DNA from: Zopfochytrium polystomum
Taxonomy: Eukaryota; Chytridiomycota; Chytridiomycetes; Chytridiales; Chytridiaceae
DNA length: 64,000 nt
Direction: 5' to 3'
Assembly (NCBI GenBank): GCA_025765615.1
Contig: JAIVFJ010000045.1
Location: 1 to 64,000, forward strand
In this document: positions 23,341-38,430 of the stretch, in pieces
Layout of the letters: each line of letters begins with the position of its first letter
Numbering within the stretch: the first letter of the stretch is position 1
The notes under the pieces: generated by a model
The model's database searches: none
What the model was told of the DNA's origin: nothing
What the model saw: the letters and a program-made list of their open reading frames with translations, nothing else
Program-made: the position numbers and the translations under genes

Positions 23341-23940
23341 CGCTTGGATTGACAGGGTGGAGGATTATTAAATACATCTTGCAACCATTACACACTCCTC
23401 CGCTCGTTATCCTTCGTTTTGTTCAACTGCGTGCTGTGCCTGCAGGCTTGGTTTACCGACAAACAAACTTCCAAGCAGACAGAAAAAAAAAGTGCTCTCA
23501 CCAAAGGAAAAGAAGTGGCCAGCAACCGCCAACCCGCCACCATCAATCCCAGACCAACGCACTGCACGGACAGATCCCTCGTCCCCTTCATAGGTGACCA
23601 GCCGTGCAAAGGCGGCAGCAAAGTCTTTCATTCGTGGGCGATTTCCCAGCCACCAGCACTCACCGCCCATACGCACATCCCAGACCCATCCGCCTCAGTC
23701 CTCTCGTGGTACCCGCCTTTTCCCTCCAAGATCTGACACTTGCCCGATCGATCACCGCCTCCTACACCTCTTATTGGACCGACTACGACATTGCTAATCT
23801 CTTCGGTGCTGTCTTGGATTGAACACCTGATCCCCCGATCCCTGCCCCTTGGATCAGGCACAGCAGTGTTGACAACCACCTCACCTTCGAAACTTCACTA
23901 AAGCACCGCTTCTGCCGTTCTTCAGAACCTGCAGAGAACT
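23341..23940. other. Intergenic region upstream of the E2 gene
   Basis: Nothing coding is supported. It should contain the 3' end of the membrane-protein gene and the promoter of the Cdc34-type gene. Confidence 0.45.
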
Positions 23941-25128
23941 ATGTCTGCGGCGAAGACACTTCAGCGGCAGTTCAAAGGTGAACTTCAATCTCAGTGTTTG
24001 GTCGAATGCAGTTTCTTGGGCCTTGCTTAACACAACTTCTGCGACGGTGTTGCTTGGTTGTTTTGCTTTTTGTGTTAGAGCTTGCCGCAAATCCGATTCC
24101 GGGTTTTCGGGTAAGTCCCACTCGTTCATGCCGTTGCCCGATGAGGGAAACTAAGTTAAACTCGTGTTGCCGCAATTAGGTGGAACTAGTTGAACGAAAA
24201 CATCTTCGAATGGCAGTAAGTATCGTTGTTTAGCCTGTTGAATCGTTGACATCCGTCATAGAGAGCTAGAGATTGATTTCACGGCAGTAGCATTCTGACA
24301 CAACTCCTTATTCGCAGAGTCGGCATCATCGGTCCAATAGACACTATTTATGAAGGCGGCTACTTCCTGGTGAGCACATGAAGTATTTTCCCGATAAAAT
24401 GCTTATCAAGTGCAATTTCGTTTGAAAGGCAACAATCAAGTTTCCCGATGACTACCCGTTCAACCCCCCCACCTTCACTTTCAACAACCCATTTCTGCAT
24501 CCCAACGTGTAATGCAACGACATATCTTCTCGTTAATCGCGAAGTGTTCCAATTTCTAACGAAATCGGCACCCACTCCAGTTACCCCGACGGCCAACTTT
24601 GCATCTCCATTCTCCATCCTCCGGGAGATGACCCTGTCAGCGGCGAGAGGGCGGAGGAGCGGTGGAACCCAACACAAACCGTCGAGTCAATCCTCATCTC
24701 CATCGTTTCTCTCCTCAACGACCCCAACACATCTTCACCAGCAAATGTCGACGCAAGCGTAAGTTTGGTGAAACGGCAGGATTCGCGGTAGAGTCTAAAC
24801 TTTCGGAACTTTTTGAAACAAACTCAGGTGCTCTATCGAAATAACCGGGAAGAATATCAAAAGAGGGTAAAACAACAGGTCGATGCATCGAAAAAAGACA
24901 TTCCGTCCGATTTGGTCATGCCGAAGTCAGGTAATGAGGAATTTATTCAATCCTTGCCAACTCTCCTGATTTCGTTCCCATAACACTTTCCGTGCAGCGG
25001 CTGACTTTATGGTGAAACAACCGGAGAAAGTGCAAGAGGATGACTCTTTCTGGTACGACGAGGATGATATGGAGGAGGACGAGGAAGAGCCAGAAGAGGA
25101 AGAGGACGAGGAGGACGATGATGAGTGA
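23941..25128 (+). CDS. CDC34: Ubiquitin-conjugating enzyme E2, Cdc34/UBE2R type
   Basis: Eight exons join in frame to 212 residues: 23941-23977, 24079-24110, 24190-24215, 24318-24369, 24429-24508, 24581-24758, 24828-24930, 24998-25128. The core has [47 protein letters not shown] with catalytic Cys near 82, the extended acidic insert [16 protein letters not shown] typical of Cdc34/Ubc7 enzymes, and [18 protein letters not shown] Cdc34-like C-terminal extension ends in an Asp/Glu run that in this family binds the SCF cullin. It transfers ubiquitin to SCF substrates controlling the cell cycle. Exon 3 is a 26-nt microexon with two tandem acceptors, TTAG at 24179 and CTAG at 24189; only the second keeps frame, and it removes about four residues usually present. 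Confidence 0.9.
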
Positions 25129-25309
25129 CAGAGCAGACAGCCGCCTCGTTTTTCGATGGAAAAACAACCCCCTTGTGCTTGAGAACTGTGGCGAAGGTGT
25201 CAAGTTGAATTCAACTGTGTTGCATTTATGAATGTGCTTTTTGGTCGTTGCTCCCTCGACGTTCGATAATTTTGTCCCTGTCGCTTTGACTCGGTCATTC
25301 CAAAGCAAT

Positions 25310-28300
25310 ATGACCGATACCGTTCATGTTGACGTTCTGATCGGCCCAACAGTCACCAGCAAAACTACTGCCCGCGCGCGGGGCAATGCGGCGACGGATC
25401 CTTCTCGTCTCTTCAATCTGTCCTTGAACGAGGTGGATGGTTAGTAGATTTTCGACGATCGCGTCCGGCAACGAGTGGATCGCGAGTCCCATCCGACCAT
25501 TATAACCGCTCTTTGGCCCCTCATGTAGACCGGATCATGGAGTTTCAGGAGGACGAGCTCGTCAAGGGTGCACTCGCGAAGGTACGCGTGACTGGAGGAA
25601 TTGGAGCGAATGCATGAAATGCAGGGAAAACGGCGTGGGGTGGCTCAGACTCCATGTTAGCGTCTTCACCGTTGAATATTCTCGCGCGCTTCCTAGGGTA
25701 TCGATTTGCGCGAATACGCTCGGGAAATCGAGAAAGAGCTTGCGCTGGTCGAACACGCGCACGTTGACGATTGTAAGACTCGCGAAACTTTGATTCTTTC
25801 CCTAACGGAGCTCGAATTCCTGCTCCCGCCATCCTCAGACGTGGCACAAGACAGCGATTTCTCGTCCCTCAAGACCGAAATCGCGTCGTGCGACTCGCTC
25901 CTCGAGAGCATGGAAAGCCTCTTGGCGGGATTTAAAACCGACCTCGCCAAGATCAGCGGAGAGATTCAGTCTCTGCAGGAGCAGTCGTTGACGCTGACGA
26001 TAAAGCTGAAAAATCGGACGGTGAGTGGGAAGAGGAGCGGCTGCATTTTTGCCGACGTCTTATTTTTCTGGTTTTGGCGCTGATTGTGGGCCGTTGCGAT
26101 GAATTCCTAGAACAGTCAAAACCAGCTGAACACGGCGTTGGAAGGACTTGTTGTTAGCCCGGATTTAATCAAGTAAGCGATGGCTCAACAAACGATTCTG
26201 TGTAATGATGAGGGTCATTTTTATTTTGACGGTGCAGGAAGATTTGCGAGGGCGAAGTGAACGAGTTCTACCTCCAGCATCTCCACGACTTGAACAAGAA
26301 GATGACGTACGTAAAGAGCCAGCGCGGGTCGCACATTCGCGCTCTCAAGGATGTTGGACCGGAGTTGGAGCGGTTGCGACTGAAGGTAAAAACAAGCTTG
26401 TGACCACTATGACCACCATGACCGGCTGCCTAATTCTTCGCGGAATCCAGGCTTCAGAAAAGATTAGAGACTTTTTGACCAAAAAGATCGACTCGCTCAA
26501 GGCGCCAAACACAAACATATGCATCATACAGAAAAATGTGTTGCTAAAGTACAAGGACCTTTACCGTTTTCTCCTGGAGCGGTACGGCGACGCAGCTTTT
26601 GAGGTGCGGTCGGCGTACATCGTCACCGTCGGAAGCTACTTTTTCGCGTCGTTCGAGAAATACATCAAGTCGATGTCGAACTTGCAGGTTTGGGAACGGC
26701 GCGCTGTTTTCACGACGCGTGAATTTTGAGGCTCTTCCAGATTGTTCTTGCAGACAAACTGGACCTCATTGGTAACGACGAGCGCGGCTCGAAGAGGTGC
26801 AGTTGCTTTTTTTCGCCTTCAGGAGTTGGCAGCACTGAACAGATTAAAGGTCTGTTTGGGAAGGCCCAATTGAGAGACAAGACCAACGTGTTTAGCCTGG
26901 GGGAGCGCATTCAGGTGCTGACAAGCGTTGACTCGGGCATAATACTTGCACACGTCGCCGAGGAGCAGCACCTGGTATGGAGGCGATGCTCGCATGGAAC
27001 AAATACTAACACCTAAAAGAAATTCCCGTTCGAGGCTATTTTCAAGAGCATAAATCGCTTGTTGATGGACAATTGCAGCTCAGAGTTTATATTCACTTCC
27101 GAGTTCTTCTCCTCCATCAAGAAAAGCAAGATGGCTGCGAGCGGCGAACCAACCTTGCCGACAAGTTCCGTCTTTTACGAGATCTTCGACCCTACGCTGA
27201 AATATGTCCAGGTTCGCTATCTTTTGCTTTAGTTATGCAGTCTTGACTTATGATCCTTTCTAATATGGGACCTCTGCCATTTTAAATCAGGCGTTCTTCA
27301 AGCAATACATCGACACATCTGTCGACGCTGTGGGTGTGTTGATTTGCATCCGACTCAACGCGCAACACTTGCGAGCCATGCAGAAGCGACGGATTCCCTG
27401 TCTCGACAATTTTATGAACTTTATCAACATCTCCCTTTGGCCCCGTTTCCAGGGCATCATCGACATGCACATTGACAGTCTGCGGAAGGCCCAGCTCGGC
27501 AAGATCCGAGACGCACATCCCCACTTTGTAAGGACCTTTGCGTTTCGCGTTTTTTGCATTTCAATTGAAACATCTCACATGCAAAAGATAATGCGGCGGT
27601 ACGCGGAGTTTGCCGTTTCGATCTTGACATTAAACGAAGGATTCGAAGATGCTCTGCTAATCAACAGGTTTGAGAGCTTAAAATCACCTTTTATTTCACA
27701 GCTGAACCTTTCGATGCAGCCTCAATCGTTTGAGAGGAGAGGTGGAAAACCTTTTGACCCGGATGGCAGACGACGAGACCACTTCAAAAGGCAAGCTGAC
27801 CGTGTACATTAATAATTATGACCTGATTTTCACGATACTGAGCGTGAGTGCTTCGTGTGCAAACCTCTTTTACGCATTCCCCCAACTAAGTCTGCCGACC
27901 TGCTTAGGATAACTCTGTAAGCTCCTTTGATGAGGAAAAGGCATACTTTGGGGGCAAACTGGAAGCAAAGATTGTCGAGTTTGTGGACGAGGAGATGAAA
28001 CCGCACATCAGCTTCTTGATGGAGTTTGTTGAACGGGCGGAACTGGAGAACGATGTGGAGACGCTAGAAATAGGTCTGTTCTGGAATTTCCATCAATGTC
28101 ATCCGTGCCACCAAGCTCCTCACCCTTTCGCAAATCTCACTTTCAGGCCGATTCGAGTCGATCGCCCTCCAGTTCAACAACTCGTGGAAAGCGATCATCA
28201 CCGAGACGAACGCGTCCATCCTGCAAGGGTTCCCCAACTTCCAGAACGGCGCGCGCATTCTCCACAGCGCCTTGACTCAGGTCCTGGTCGTGTACAAGCG

Positions 28301-28410
28301 CTTCTTGCAGCTGTGGGAGAAACGGTTTCTGGGCAAGAGCCGCAAGGTGCATCCGATCGGGCTGCAGGCGGTGGTGGCGGAGATTCAAGAGGGTCAAGCC
28401 GAATATTTAG

Positions 28411-28475
<65 letters not shown>

Positions 28476-28490
28476 TGTTTGTGTGTGTAA
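25310..28490 (+). CDS. VPS52: VPS52, GARP/EARP tethering-complex subunit
   Basis: Thirteen exons join in frame (776 residues): 25310-25439, 25529-25581, 25697-26020, 26111-26172, 26238-26385, 26451-26687, 26741-26974, 27020-27211, 27291-27527, 27588-27667, 27720-27843, 27908-28073, 28147-28490. The centre carries the family block ALKDVGPELERLRLKASEKI, then PNTNICIIQKNVLLKYKDLY and RSAYIVTVGSYFFASFEKY. The N-terminal half is predicted coiled coil. Later blocks (HPHF-MRRYAEF, INNYDLIFTIL, FQNGARILHSALTQVLVVYKRF) follow the Vps52 order. It tethers endosome-derived vesicles at the trans-Golgi. The last 25 residues are a Val-Cys alternation encoded by a GT microsatellite before the TAA, which is not a family feature. 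A 60-bp intron (27528-27587) is stop-free in frame. Confidence 0.92.
28413..28487. repeat. GT dinucleotide microsatellite at the VPS52 3' end
   Basis: About thirty GT units with two GTTT interruptions overlap the last 75 coding bases of VPS52 in the current model and stop just before its TAA. Confidence 0.9.
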
Positions 28491-29640
28491 TGGTGATGGG
28501 GTTGTAATAATGCAGTTGTGTGGCGGCACGTACAGTGTCCAATGGAGTATTGGGCGCCGGTCTTTTGTGCCAATCTCGGCTAGGTCGTGCGCAAGAAAGT
28601 GTCTTCCTGCCGATTTGTCTTTCCGCATACCGGTGGTGAGACCAAGTGTCCACATAACTGAAGTTGGCCTCCGCGGTGCCTTTGGGTTCCAACATCAGGA
28701 ATGTAGAGTTCATAGTTTGCGGCAACTCCTGTTAAGGCCCACTCACAACTTGCCCCCCGGCTATCTTCACATCCTCCCCTGTCGTTTAATGCACGTTGCT
28801 TGTACCCTTCCGCTTGATTCCCATCCAAACCCAAACGCGCTTCGCGACGTTTTTGCGTGAATTCTCGATCTACCCATCGCTTGCTCGTTCCCATGAGCTA
28901 TTTTATTTCACCTTTCTTTTTTTTCTTCGACCACTTGTTTATGGGGGAGGGTTTCATCCAACACTTCAGACAGAGGAATCTTCGCCACTCCAGCCCTCGC
29001 TTGGCCTGTGCGTTTCTTATATAGGGATGCATCAATCGTTGACCAGATTAATTCTCATTCATTTTCTTCACATCTATCCAACCCATCCACGCGACCGCGC
29101 ATGCACACGAGCGGACAAAAACAAACGACCAACCAGCAAATCAGCCATCCAACGAACCAACTGACAGCAGAGCGGGCTGGTACTTTCCCTGCACCCTAAC
29201 TCGGTTATTTTCTTTTTTTTTTTCTTTCCTTTTTCTTCTTGGTCAGAGACCCCTTACCGCCCTCTGTCATCACTTGACTTCCCTCGGTGAGCTGATTCTG
29301 TCAAAAAGGCGGCTGTTTATCGGCGTGGCACTACGAAAGTGTGTGTCTGAGTGAGCAAGCACTTCAGAGTGTGTCTGCGATTTGTTTGATCTGGCCCCGT
29401 CGTCTTTGTCTCTTTCTGTGGCCCCAAGTCTTTCTCTTGCCTCCTTCGCTCCCAATCCCTTAAAATCTGCTCTCTCCGCACACAAAAAGTCATTTGCATC
29501 GCGCGATCGAACTACTCGCCCGGTCGCACCACCCGACCCCGGCTCTCCTGCCTCTGGGCCGCCGCCGCCCTCGCCTCCTTGCTTTTGCTGCTCGTTCCTC
29601 CTTCCTTTCACTGCGGGTCCTCCCTGGTGGTCCTCGCCAC
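28491..29640. other. Intergenic region without a supported gene
   Basis: A 1.1-kb stretch between VPS52 and the kinase-like pseudogene. It has pyrimidine-rich segments near 28910-28930 and 29210-29245 and a TATATAG-like sequence near 29019. No conserved exon was recognised. Confidence 0.45.
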
Positions 29641-29642
29641 AA

Positions 29643-31097
29643 GTGAGGAGGAGGCCTTGACCCCATTGCAAGCTGCCCTTGCGGCTCGGCGGAAAAAGAA
29701 CGAACAGGCCGAGGAGGCTGCGAAAGCCGCGGCGGCTGCGGCTGCCCCTCCCCCCGTAGTCGCTCCTACCGTCAAACCTGGCGAAACCGTGGATGTGAAT
29801 GGGGAGAAAGCAACGGTGGGTGTGAGCCGTGTTGTGTGCGCGGAGCGTGTTGTGTGGCGAATGTGTGTCTGAACACTTGTTGATTGTGCGCTGTGTGTCT
29901 CGATGCAGCCCCACGGACCTGAATCAATCAACCTTCTGCCGCATCCACAGATTACAAAACACTTGGGATCTGGCCAGAACGGTGAGGCTCACTTGGCCGA
30001 GACTACCAAAGACGGCACAGTCCGCGAGGTTGTGTACAAAAAAGCAGGGCGAAGGTCGCGGTCGGTTTAGCGACAATGAGATTGATGCCACCAGCAAAGG
30101 CAATTCGGCCCTATCCCATCCACCCGTCATTTGGTTCAGTCGTAGTCACACACGGTCTTTCACTCCTATGAACAGCTGGGCAGCTTATTTCACACAACGA
30201 CGCCAAGACGGAAATGCTTCAGCGCAAGGTCGGAAGTGAAGGTCTGAAGGACCGGCCCAAGAGGGCAGAGAACGATCCCGAAATGAAGAAAAAGGTTTCT
30301 CGCAAAGGACGAGAAGAATGTCGAAGGACAGCCCCAGAAGATGAAGCTCAGCCAGGAAATCTACAAGCAGCTGAAGGCTCAACAAACGGGCGAGGGAGGC
30401 ACCGGCTATCTTCATTTGGACACCCACGCCGGCAACGTTCGTGTTTCAGGCACAAACCCTGACGTAAGTTGAATCCCCTTCTTTCTTCAATTCTTTAACG
30501 CTACACTCCGGAAACCTTACAGGGAACCCCTGATGCGAAGTTAATTGATTGGGGCAAAGGTAACAGCAGGGTCTCATAATCGCATTATCTCACCCGAGCT
30601 CCTCCATCCTGCGCACCGTTGCATATTGAAATCAGCGGATGACCCAAAGAGATACTTAAGTGCAGATGCGGAGCACAAGCGGGGAGAGGAAAAGATCGCG
30701 ATGGAGTGCCAGGCGCACGGATTCGCGTTCCGCAGTGGGCATGTCTACCGCCGCGCCGCGGCCGGAAGCGCCGAGTGCAAGAAAGCAAGCGCCAATGCAG
30801 TGGCAAAGAACATGAAATCGTTCTTTGCGGAGAAGAAGACGAATGCGGATGGCACGACTAATGTTAAGGTGTGTGGAGGGACCTTTTGTTTGCCCGACTC
30901 CTCTTCTGTTCGGACTGACTGTTCAAACCTTATCCCGTTACCAGGCGACGCTGGACGCCCTAAAGAGGAGCAAAAAATGGCGGCGCGGCTGGAAAGATCA
31001 CCAAGGACACGATCGCCAAAGCACGTGGCAAGAAGGAAGTTGGCCATTTGGTGTCCTTTTTCAGTTCAGGAGAACGACCAGACCACCTGTGTGTGAC
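29643..31097 (+). pseudogene. Broken protein-kinase-like gene
   Basis: Kinase landmarks occur in the right order but in different frames. An Ala/Glu/Lys-rich segment precedes LGSGQNGEAHLAE, a glycine loop, and VVYKKA (29930-30048). A helix-C-like FSDNEIDATSKGNSALSHP then reads in the next frame after a run of six A. HSYEQLGSLFHTTTP (about 30160) is in another frame. LHLDTHAGNVRVSG (catalytic loop) and AKLIDWGKG (metal-binding loop, DWG for DFG) lie either side of a normal intron at about 30464-30522. The 3' part shifts frame again at an A6 run near 30973. Two or more shifts fall in A homopolymers, so assembly error is an alternative to decay. The family within the kinase superfamily is unresolved. 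Confidence 0.55.
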
Positions 31098-31130
31098 AAA
31101 AATAAATAAATAAAATAAAATAAATAATTT
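31098..31130 (+). terminator. AATAAA-rich tract, candidate polyadenylation region
   Basis: Several overlapping AATAAA hexamers lie just past the kinase-like reading frames and upstream of PRP5. Confidence 0.4.
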
Positions 31131-31240
31131 CCAAACTCCCGAAAAACTGGAAAAACTCGACTGCGGCGGCAACAACCAACAACAACAGCAACACAACAAC
31201 GACAAGCACAGAACACACAGAATGGACGTTGACATCGAGG

Positions 31241-34200
31241 ATGCGTCGGCCGAGGCTGCAGGCTCGCGCCGACGGCGGCGTGGCGAAGACGTCGCCGGCA
31301 ACAGCAGTAGCAGCAGCCGCAGGCGAGCCAGAAGCAGCGAAAAGGACAGCCACAGGGAGAGGGACAGAGACCCAGAACGGGACCGTGAGCGGGGACAGAG
31401 ACCGCGAGAGGGACCGGGATGCCCACCGAGATCGCGACCGCGAGCGAGATCGCCGCAGAGACAGAGACAGAGACCATCGGGACGGCCGCCATCGCAACGG
31501 CGGCAGAGACCGGGACCCAAGCGCCGGCAGCAGCGGCAAGGAGCGCGACGGATCCAGACCCCGGCCCGACCGGGTAGCCGTCACCGGCGATCGGGACTCT
31601 CACCGCAGCAGTGGCAGCAAGCGCGAGCGGGAGCGCGACGATCGTGATCGCCCCGCCAGCGACGAGAAAGATCGCAGCGGCGGCAGCAGCAGGCGGACAA
31701 GGGACGAGCACCGCGAAAGCAGAAGGTCGAGGGACGAGCGCTCCGATGGCCGGAAGCACAGGGAGTCGGAGCGTGCGACCAGGAACGGCAAAGACCGCCC
31801 GGATGGTGTCGTTGTCCGGGGCGCCGCCTCAGGGGATGAAGAGATGGAGGCACCTGCCGACCACAGCACAAGCAGCGAGCCCCTTCCCATCCCAGCAGTA
31901 CCTGTCCCAGCCCCTTCCTCGTTTTCAGCTGTCGCTCCATCTTCTTCGCCTGCCCCCTTACCAAATGAGCCGGTATCGCGACGGACCACCGATAACCCGG
32001 TAAAAGCGCATTCTGCGACGCCCGAGCCCCAGCACCCGCCCGACTCGGCGCCGTCACCTATCCCTGTCGTGACAAAGGCTAACCCGGTAATGTCAAAATT
32101 GATTGATGGCTTGAACTACCTCTTTGCACCACCCAATCAAGTTGATGAGAGAAACTTACTAAACGAGTTTTTCAATTCAGGCTGTTGTTGCATCTGTGAT
32201 GGACTCGCTGTCTGTTGAAGAGAAAACCCGCCAACGCAGGGAGCGGGTGGAACGTTGGAGACGAGAACGCCTGGCGAAGGAGCAAGGTGCTAGTTTGAAT
32301 GATGACGCTGAAGCGACCCTGACCGGCAATCAAACTAGTACTACCAGCGTCAAAGCGGAAGAACCAGGATGCTGCTGTTGAGGCACCCAAACGAAAAGCA
32401 TGGAGTCTTGAGGATGACGATGACGATGATGACCAGGAAAACGCACCTTTCCTGAAAACAGGTGAGTTGCCGATCCTTTGGATGTTCGTGCGCCTCTCAA
32501 AGCTTCCCCTCAGAAACCTCTTCGATTGAGCTTCCACCGAGGGTTTCGAGCTCTGCATTCTCGGTCGACTTTGCTTCTTTCCTTGACGGATCAGTAAAGA
32601 GGGAAGCGCCAAAGCGAAAGCCGCTGCCTCGAGTTGTCGCAGTCAAGTCGAAGCAAAACCCGTTTGCATCGTCGTTTGGGATATCCATGAAGGCGAAAGC
32701 TGGGTCTGGGTTTGCATTCCAGGAGGACGACACCGAGGATTCAATGGAGGCTCTACTGGCGCAGCGCCGAAAGCGTCTTCGAAACATTCCGACGGCAGGT
32801 GACGCTGCTGACAATATTGACTCCGCAGACAAGATGGAAGGTGTCGAAGAGCATGACGCTTTGGAGGCGTACATGGTAGATGTCAAGACCGAAGTGGACA
32901 AGCTCAGGGAGGAGGACAAGAAAATAGCTGAGTCTGGACAGCTGAGCATGACGAGCGCAGCAGCGGTCGTCGACAAAGGATTGATTGAAGCGGAGGAAGT
33001 TGTCGGCGACGCGAGGGCGCGCGGATCAGACGAAGAAGGAGATGACAGCGATGAGGATATTCTAGGCGCTGCGGCAAAGAAACTCGCAGCAAAGCGGAAA
33101 GACTTGGCCTCGGTCGACCACTCTGTCATGAACTATGAGCCCTTCCGAAAGAACTTCTATATAGAGCCACCCGAACTAGCGCAGCTTACTGACGCCGAAG
33201 TGGAAATCAGACGCGCCGACCTGGGCGGAATCAAAATTCGCGGCGTGAACTGCCCAAAGCCGATTGAGAAGTGGGCGCAGATGGGGTTGCCGCCTGGAGT
33301 GGCTGATATTATCACCAAGACTCTGAAGTATGAGAAGCCCACCTCAATTCAAAGCCAAGCCATTCCAGCCGTCATGAGCGGCAGAGACGTCATTGGCATT
33401 GCCAAAACTGGCAGCGGAAAAGTAAGTGCTACTTCCAGTGTCCTTCTCCGCTTTGTTTCATCCCCTCCTCTCCTCCTTACTCTTTGGTTTGCTTTCGCTC
33501 CGCTCCTCAGACTGACCACTTTGCTTCTTTCGATTGCTCTCGTTGTCGATTGTAAGACAATTGCGTTCTTGCTTCCAATGTTCCGCCACATCAAAGACCA
33601 GCGACCTCTTGAGATTATGGAGGGGCCTATCGCATTGATCATGACTCCGACACGCGAGCTCGCCGTGCAAATCCACCGAGAGTGCAAGCCTTTCATGAAA
33701 GTTTTAAACATTCGCGCAGTTTGCGCGTATGGTGGATCGCCGATCAAGGATCAGATTGCCGAGCTGAAGCGAGGAGCGGAAATCATCATCTGCACACCAG
33801 GGCGTATGATTGACCTTCTATGTGCCAACAGCGGCCGAGTGACAAACCTGAAGCGGGTCACGTATTTGGTTCTCGACGAAGCCGACAGAATGTTTGACAT
33901 GGGATTTGAGCCGCAGGTCATGAAGATGGTCAATAACATCCGGCCCAGCCGCCAGACGATTCTCTTTTCGGCAACGTTCCCTCGCAAGATGGAAGCGCTG
34001 GCGCGCAAGATCCTTAAGCAGCCGCTGGAAATTACAGTCGGGGGCCGGAGCACGGTGTGCGCCGACGTGCACCAGATAGTGGAAGTGCGCGACGAAGAGA
34101 CCAAATTCCTGCGCCTGCTGGAGATACTTGGGCTTTGTATGACGCAGGACCCTGACACCAAAGTGCTGATCTTTGTCGACACCCACGAGGCGGCGGACAA

Positions 34201-35653
34201 CCTGCTGCGCGACCTGCTAAACCGGTCGTACCCGTGCCAATCTGTGCACGGCGGCAAGGACCAGGCGGACCGCGACTCGACGATCTCAGACTTCAAGAGC
34301 GGCGACATCAACATTGTGATTGCCACGTCGGTGGCAGCGCGCGGGCTGGACGTGAAGAACCTGAAAGTGGTGATCAACTACGAGTGCCCGAACCACATGG
34401 AGGACTACGTGCACCGGTGCGGGCGGACGGGTCGGGCAGGGAACAAGGGCACTGCGTACACGTTCATCACGCCGGACCAGGACAAGTACGCGGTGGACAT
34501 TGTGCAGGCGCTCAAGATGTCGAACGCTGAGGTGCCCGAGAGCCTGAACGAGCTTGCCGAAGCTTTCATCCAAAAGGTGAAGGAGGGCAAGGCCAACTAC
34601 TCGTCGTCTGGGTTCGGTGGCAAGGGCTTGGACCGGCTGGACAAGGACCGCGACATGGTCAAGCACATTCAGAAAAAGTCGCACGGAACAGACTATGCGG
34701 ACGAGGAGGAGGATGCGTACACGTCAGACGATGAGACGTTTAAAAAGGTTATTGTGCGCAAGCCCGGAGCAGCGGCTGCGGAAGCGTCGGCAGAGTCAGC
34801 CAAGTCCAAGGAGAAGTCGATGGAGGCCGTCGCGACAGCTGCGGCAGAGCAGGTTGCCGCAATGGTCGCAGCGTCGGGAGCGGCCGGAACCGATCTGGAG
34901 AGTTTGAAGAACAGGATTGCGGCGGTCAATGCGAAGGTAACTTTCTGCATTTCACGCCTGGGCGTGAGTGGTTTGCTAATGTGCTTGTTCCACCAACCTA
35001 CCCCAACACAAAAAATATGGGAACGCGCGACGCTCAAAAACTCGTCCACACCGGCGCAACACACGCACACACACACGCAAACGCAACAGGTCGGCAAGGA
35101 GGGCCAAAAAACAGCGGCCGAAGTGATTGCGCAGCTGAACAAGCTCAAGAGCCAAGCGGGGACTGTGCGCAAGAACGCGAGCGACGCGGCTTTTGCGCTC
35201 GAAATTGAAATCAACGACTTTCCGCAGCCGGCGCGGTGGAAGGTCAACAACAAGGAGCAGATCTCGCAGATCACCGAGATGTGCAACGTGGCGATCACTG
35301 CGCGCGGCTCGTACTTTCCGCCGGGCAAGCAGCCGGGCCCGGGCGAGCGCAAGCTGTACTTGGTGCGCCTCCTTTTATTTTATCTCCGATTCGACTTCGT
35401 TTCGATCTTGTTTGGTTTGGTTTCCTTTGATGGGTACTGACGTTGCACTCGCATAACCCCGCAACCTCCTGCTCTGCCTCCTCCGTCTCCTTCCTCCTCC
35501 CGCATCCCCAAGTTTGTCGAGGGCGACACCCAGTTTTGCGTCGACCGTGCGGCCAAGGAGATCAAGCGCATACTCAAGGAGGCGACCATGATGGCGATGG
35601 AGAGCGAAGCATCATCGCGCTCCTTTGGACGCTACCTTGTTACAAACGGCTGA
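31241..35653 (+). CDS. PRP5: Prp5/DDX46-type DEAD-box ATPase of the spliceosome
   Basis: Seven exons join in frame: 31241-32086, 32181-32286, 32348-32461, 32514-33421, 33557-34936, 35090-35362, 35513-35653 (1255 residues). An Arg/Asp/Ser-rich N-terminal domain precedes acidic segments, then the helicase core: AKTGSGK|T (Walker A, split by an intron), PTRELAVQI, YGGSPIKDQI, TPGRMIDLL, VLDEADRMFDMGFEPQV, SATFP, SVHGGKDQADRD, IATSVAARGLDVKNL and HRCGRTGRAG. The C-terminal domain has FPQPARWKVNNKEQ and a KLYLFVEG ending, as in Prp5/DDX46. It remodels U2 snRNP at the branch site. An alternative ATG at 31222 starts a different frame that is also RS-like, so the N-terminus is uncertain. AATAAA lies at 35747-35752. 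Confidence 0.92.
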
Positions 35654-35746
35654 TACCTCTTGCCTATTTGGCTACTTTCAATGGCGCAGCTTGTTTGTGT
35701 GTGTGATGAAAAGTAAGTATGTGAGATGATGACCACAATTGAAAGA

Positions 35747-35752
35747 AATAAA
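35747..35752 (+). terminator. Candidate polyadenylation signal AATAAA
   Basis: A canonical hexamer 94 bases past the PRP5 stop codon. Confidence 0.5.

Positions 35753-38430
<2,678 letters not shown>

Noticed and set aside
32281..32381. Frameshift in PRP5 near 32350
   Set aside because: A proper 61-bp intron (32287-32347, CTGAC branch, CCAG acceptor) restores the frame without any indel.
33349..34377. Long antisense frames across the PRP5 helicase core
   Set aside because: They are shadows of a GC-rich conserved gene on the other strand and carry no motif.
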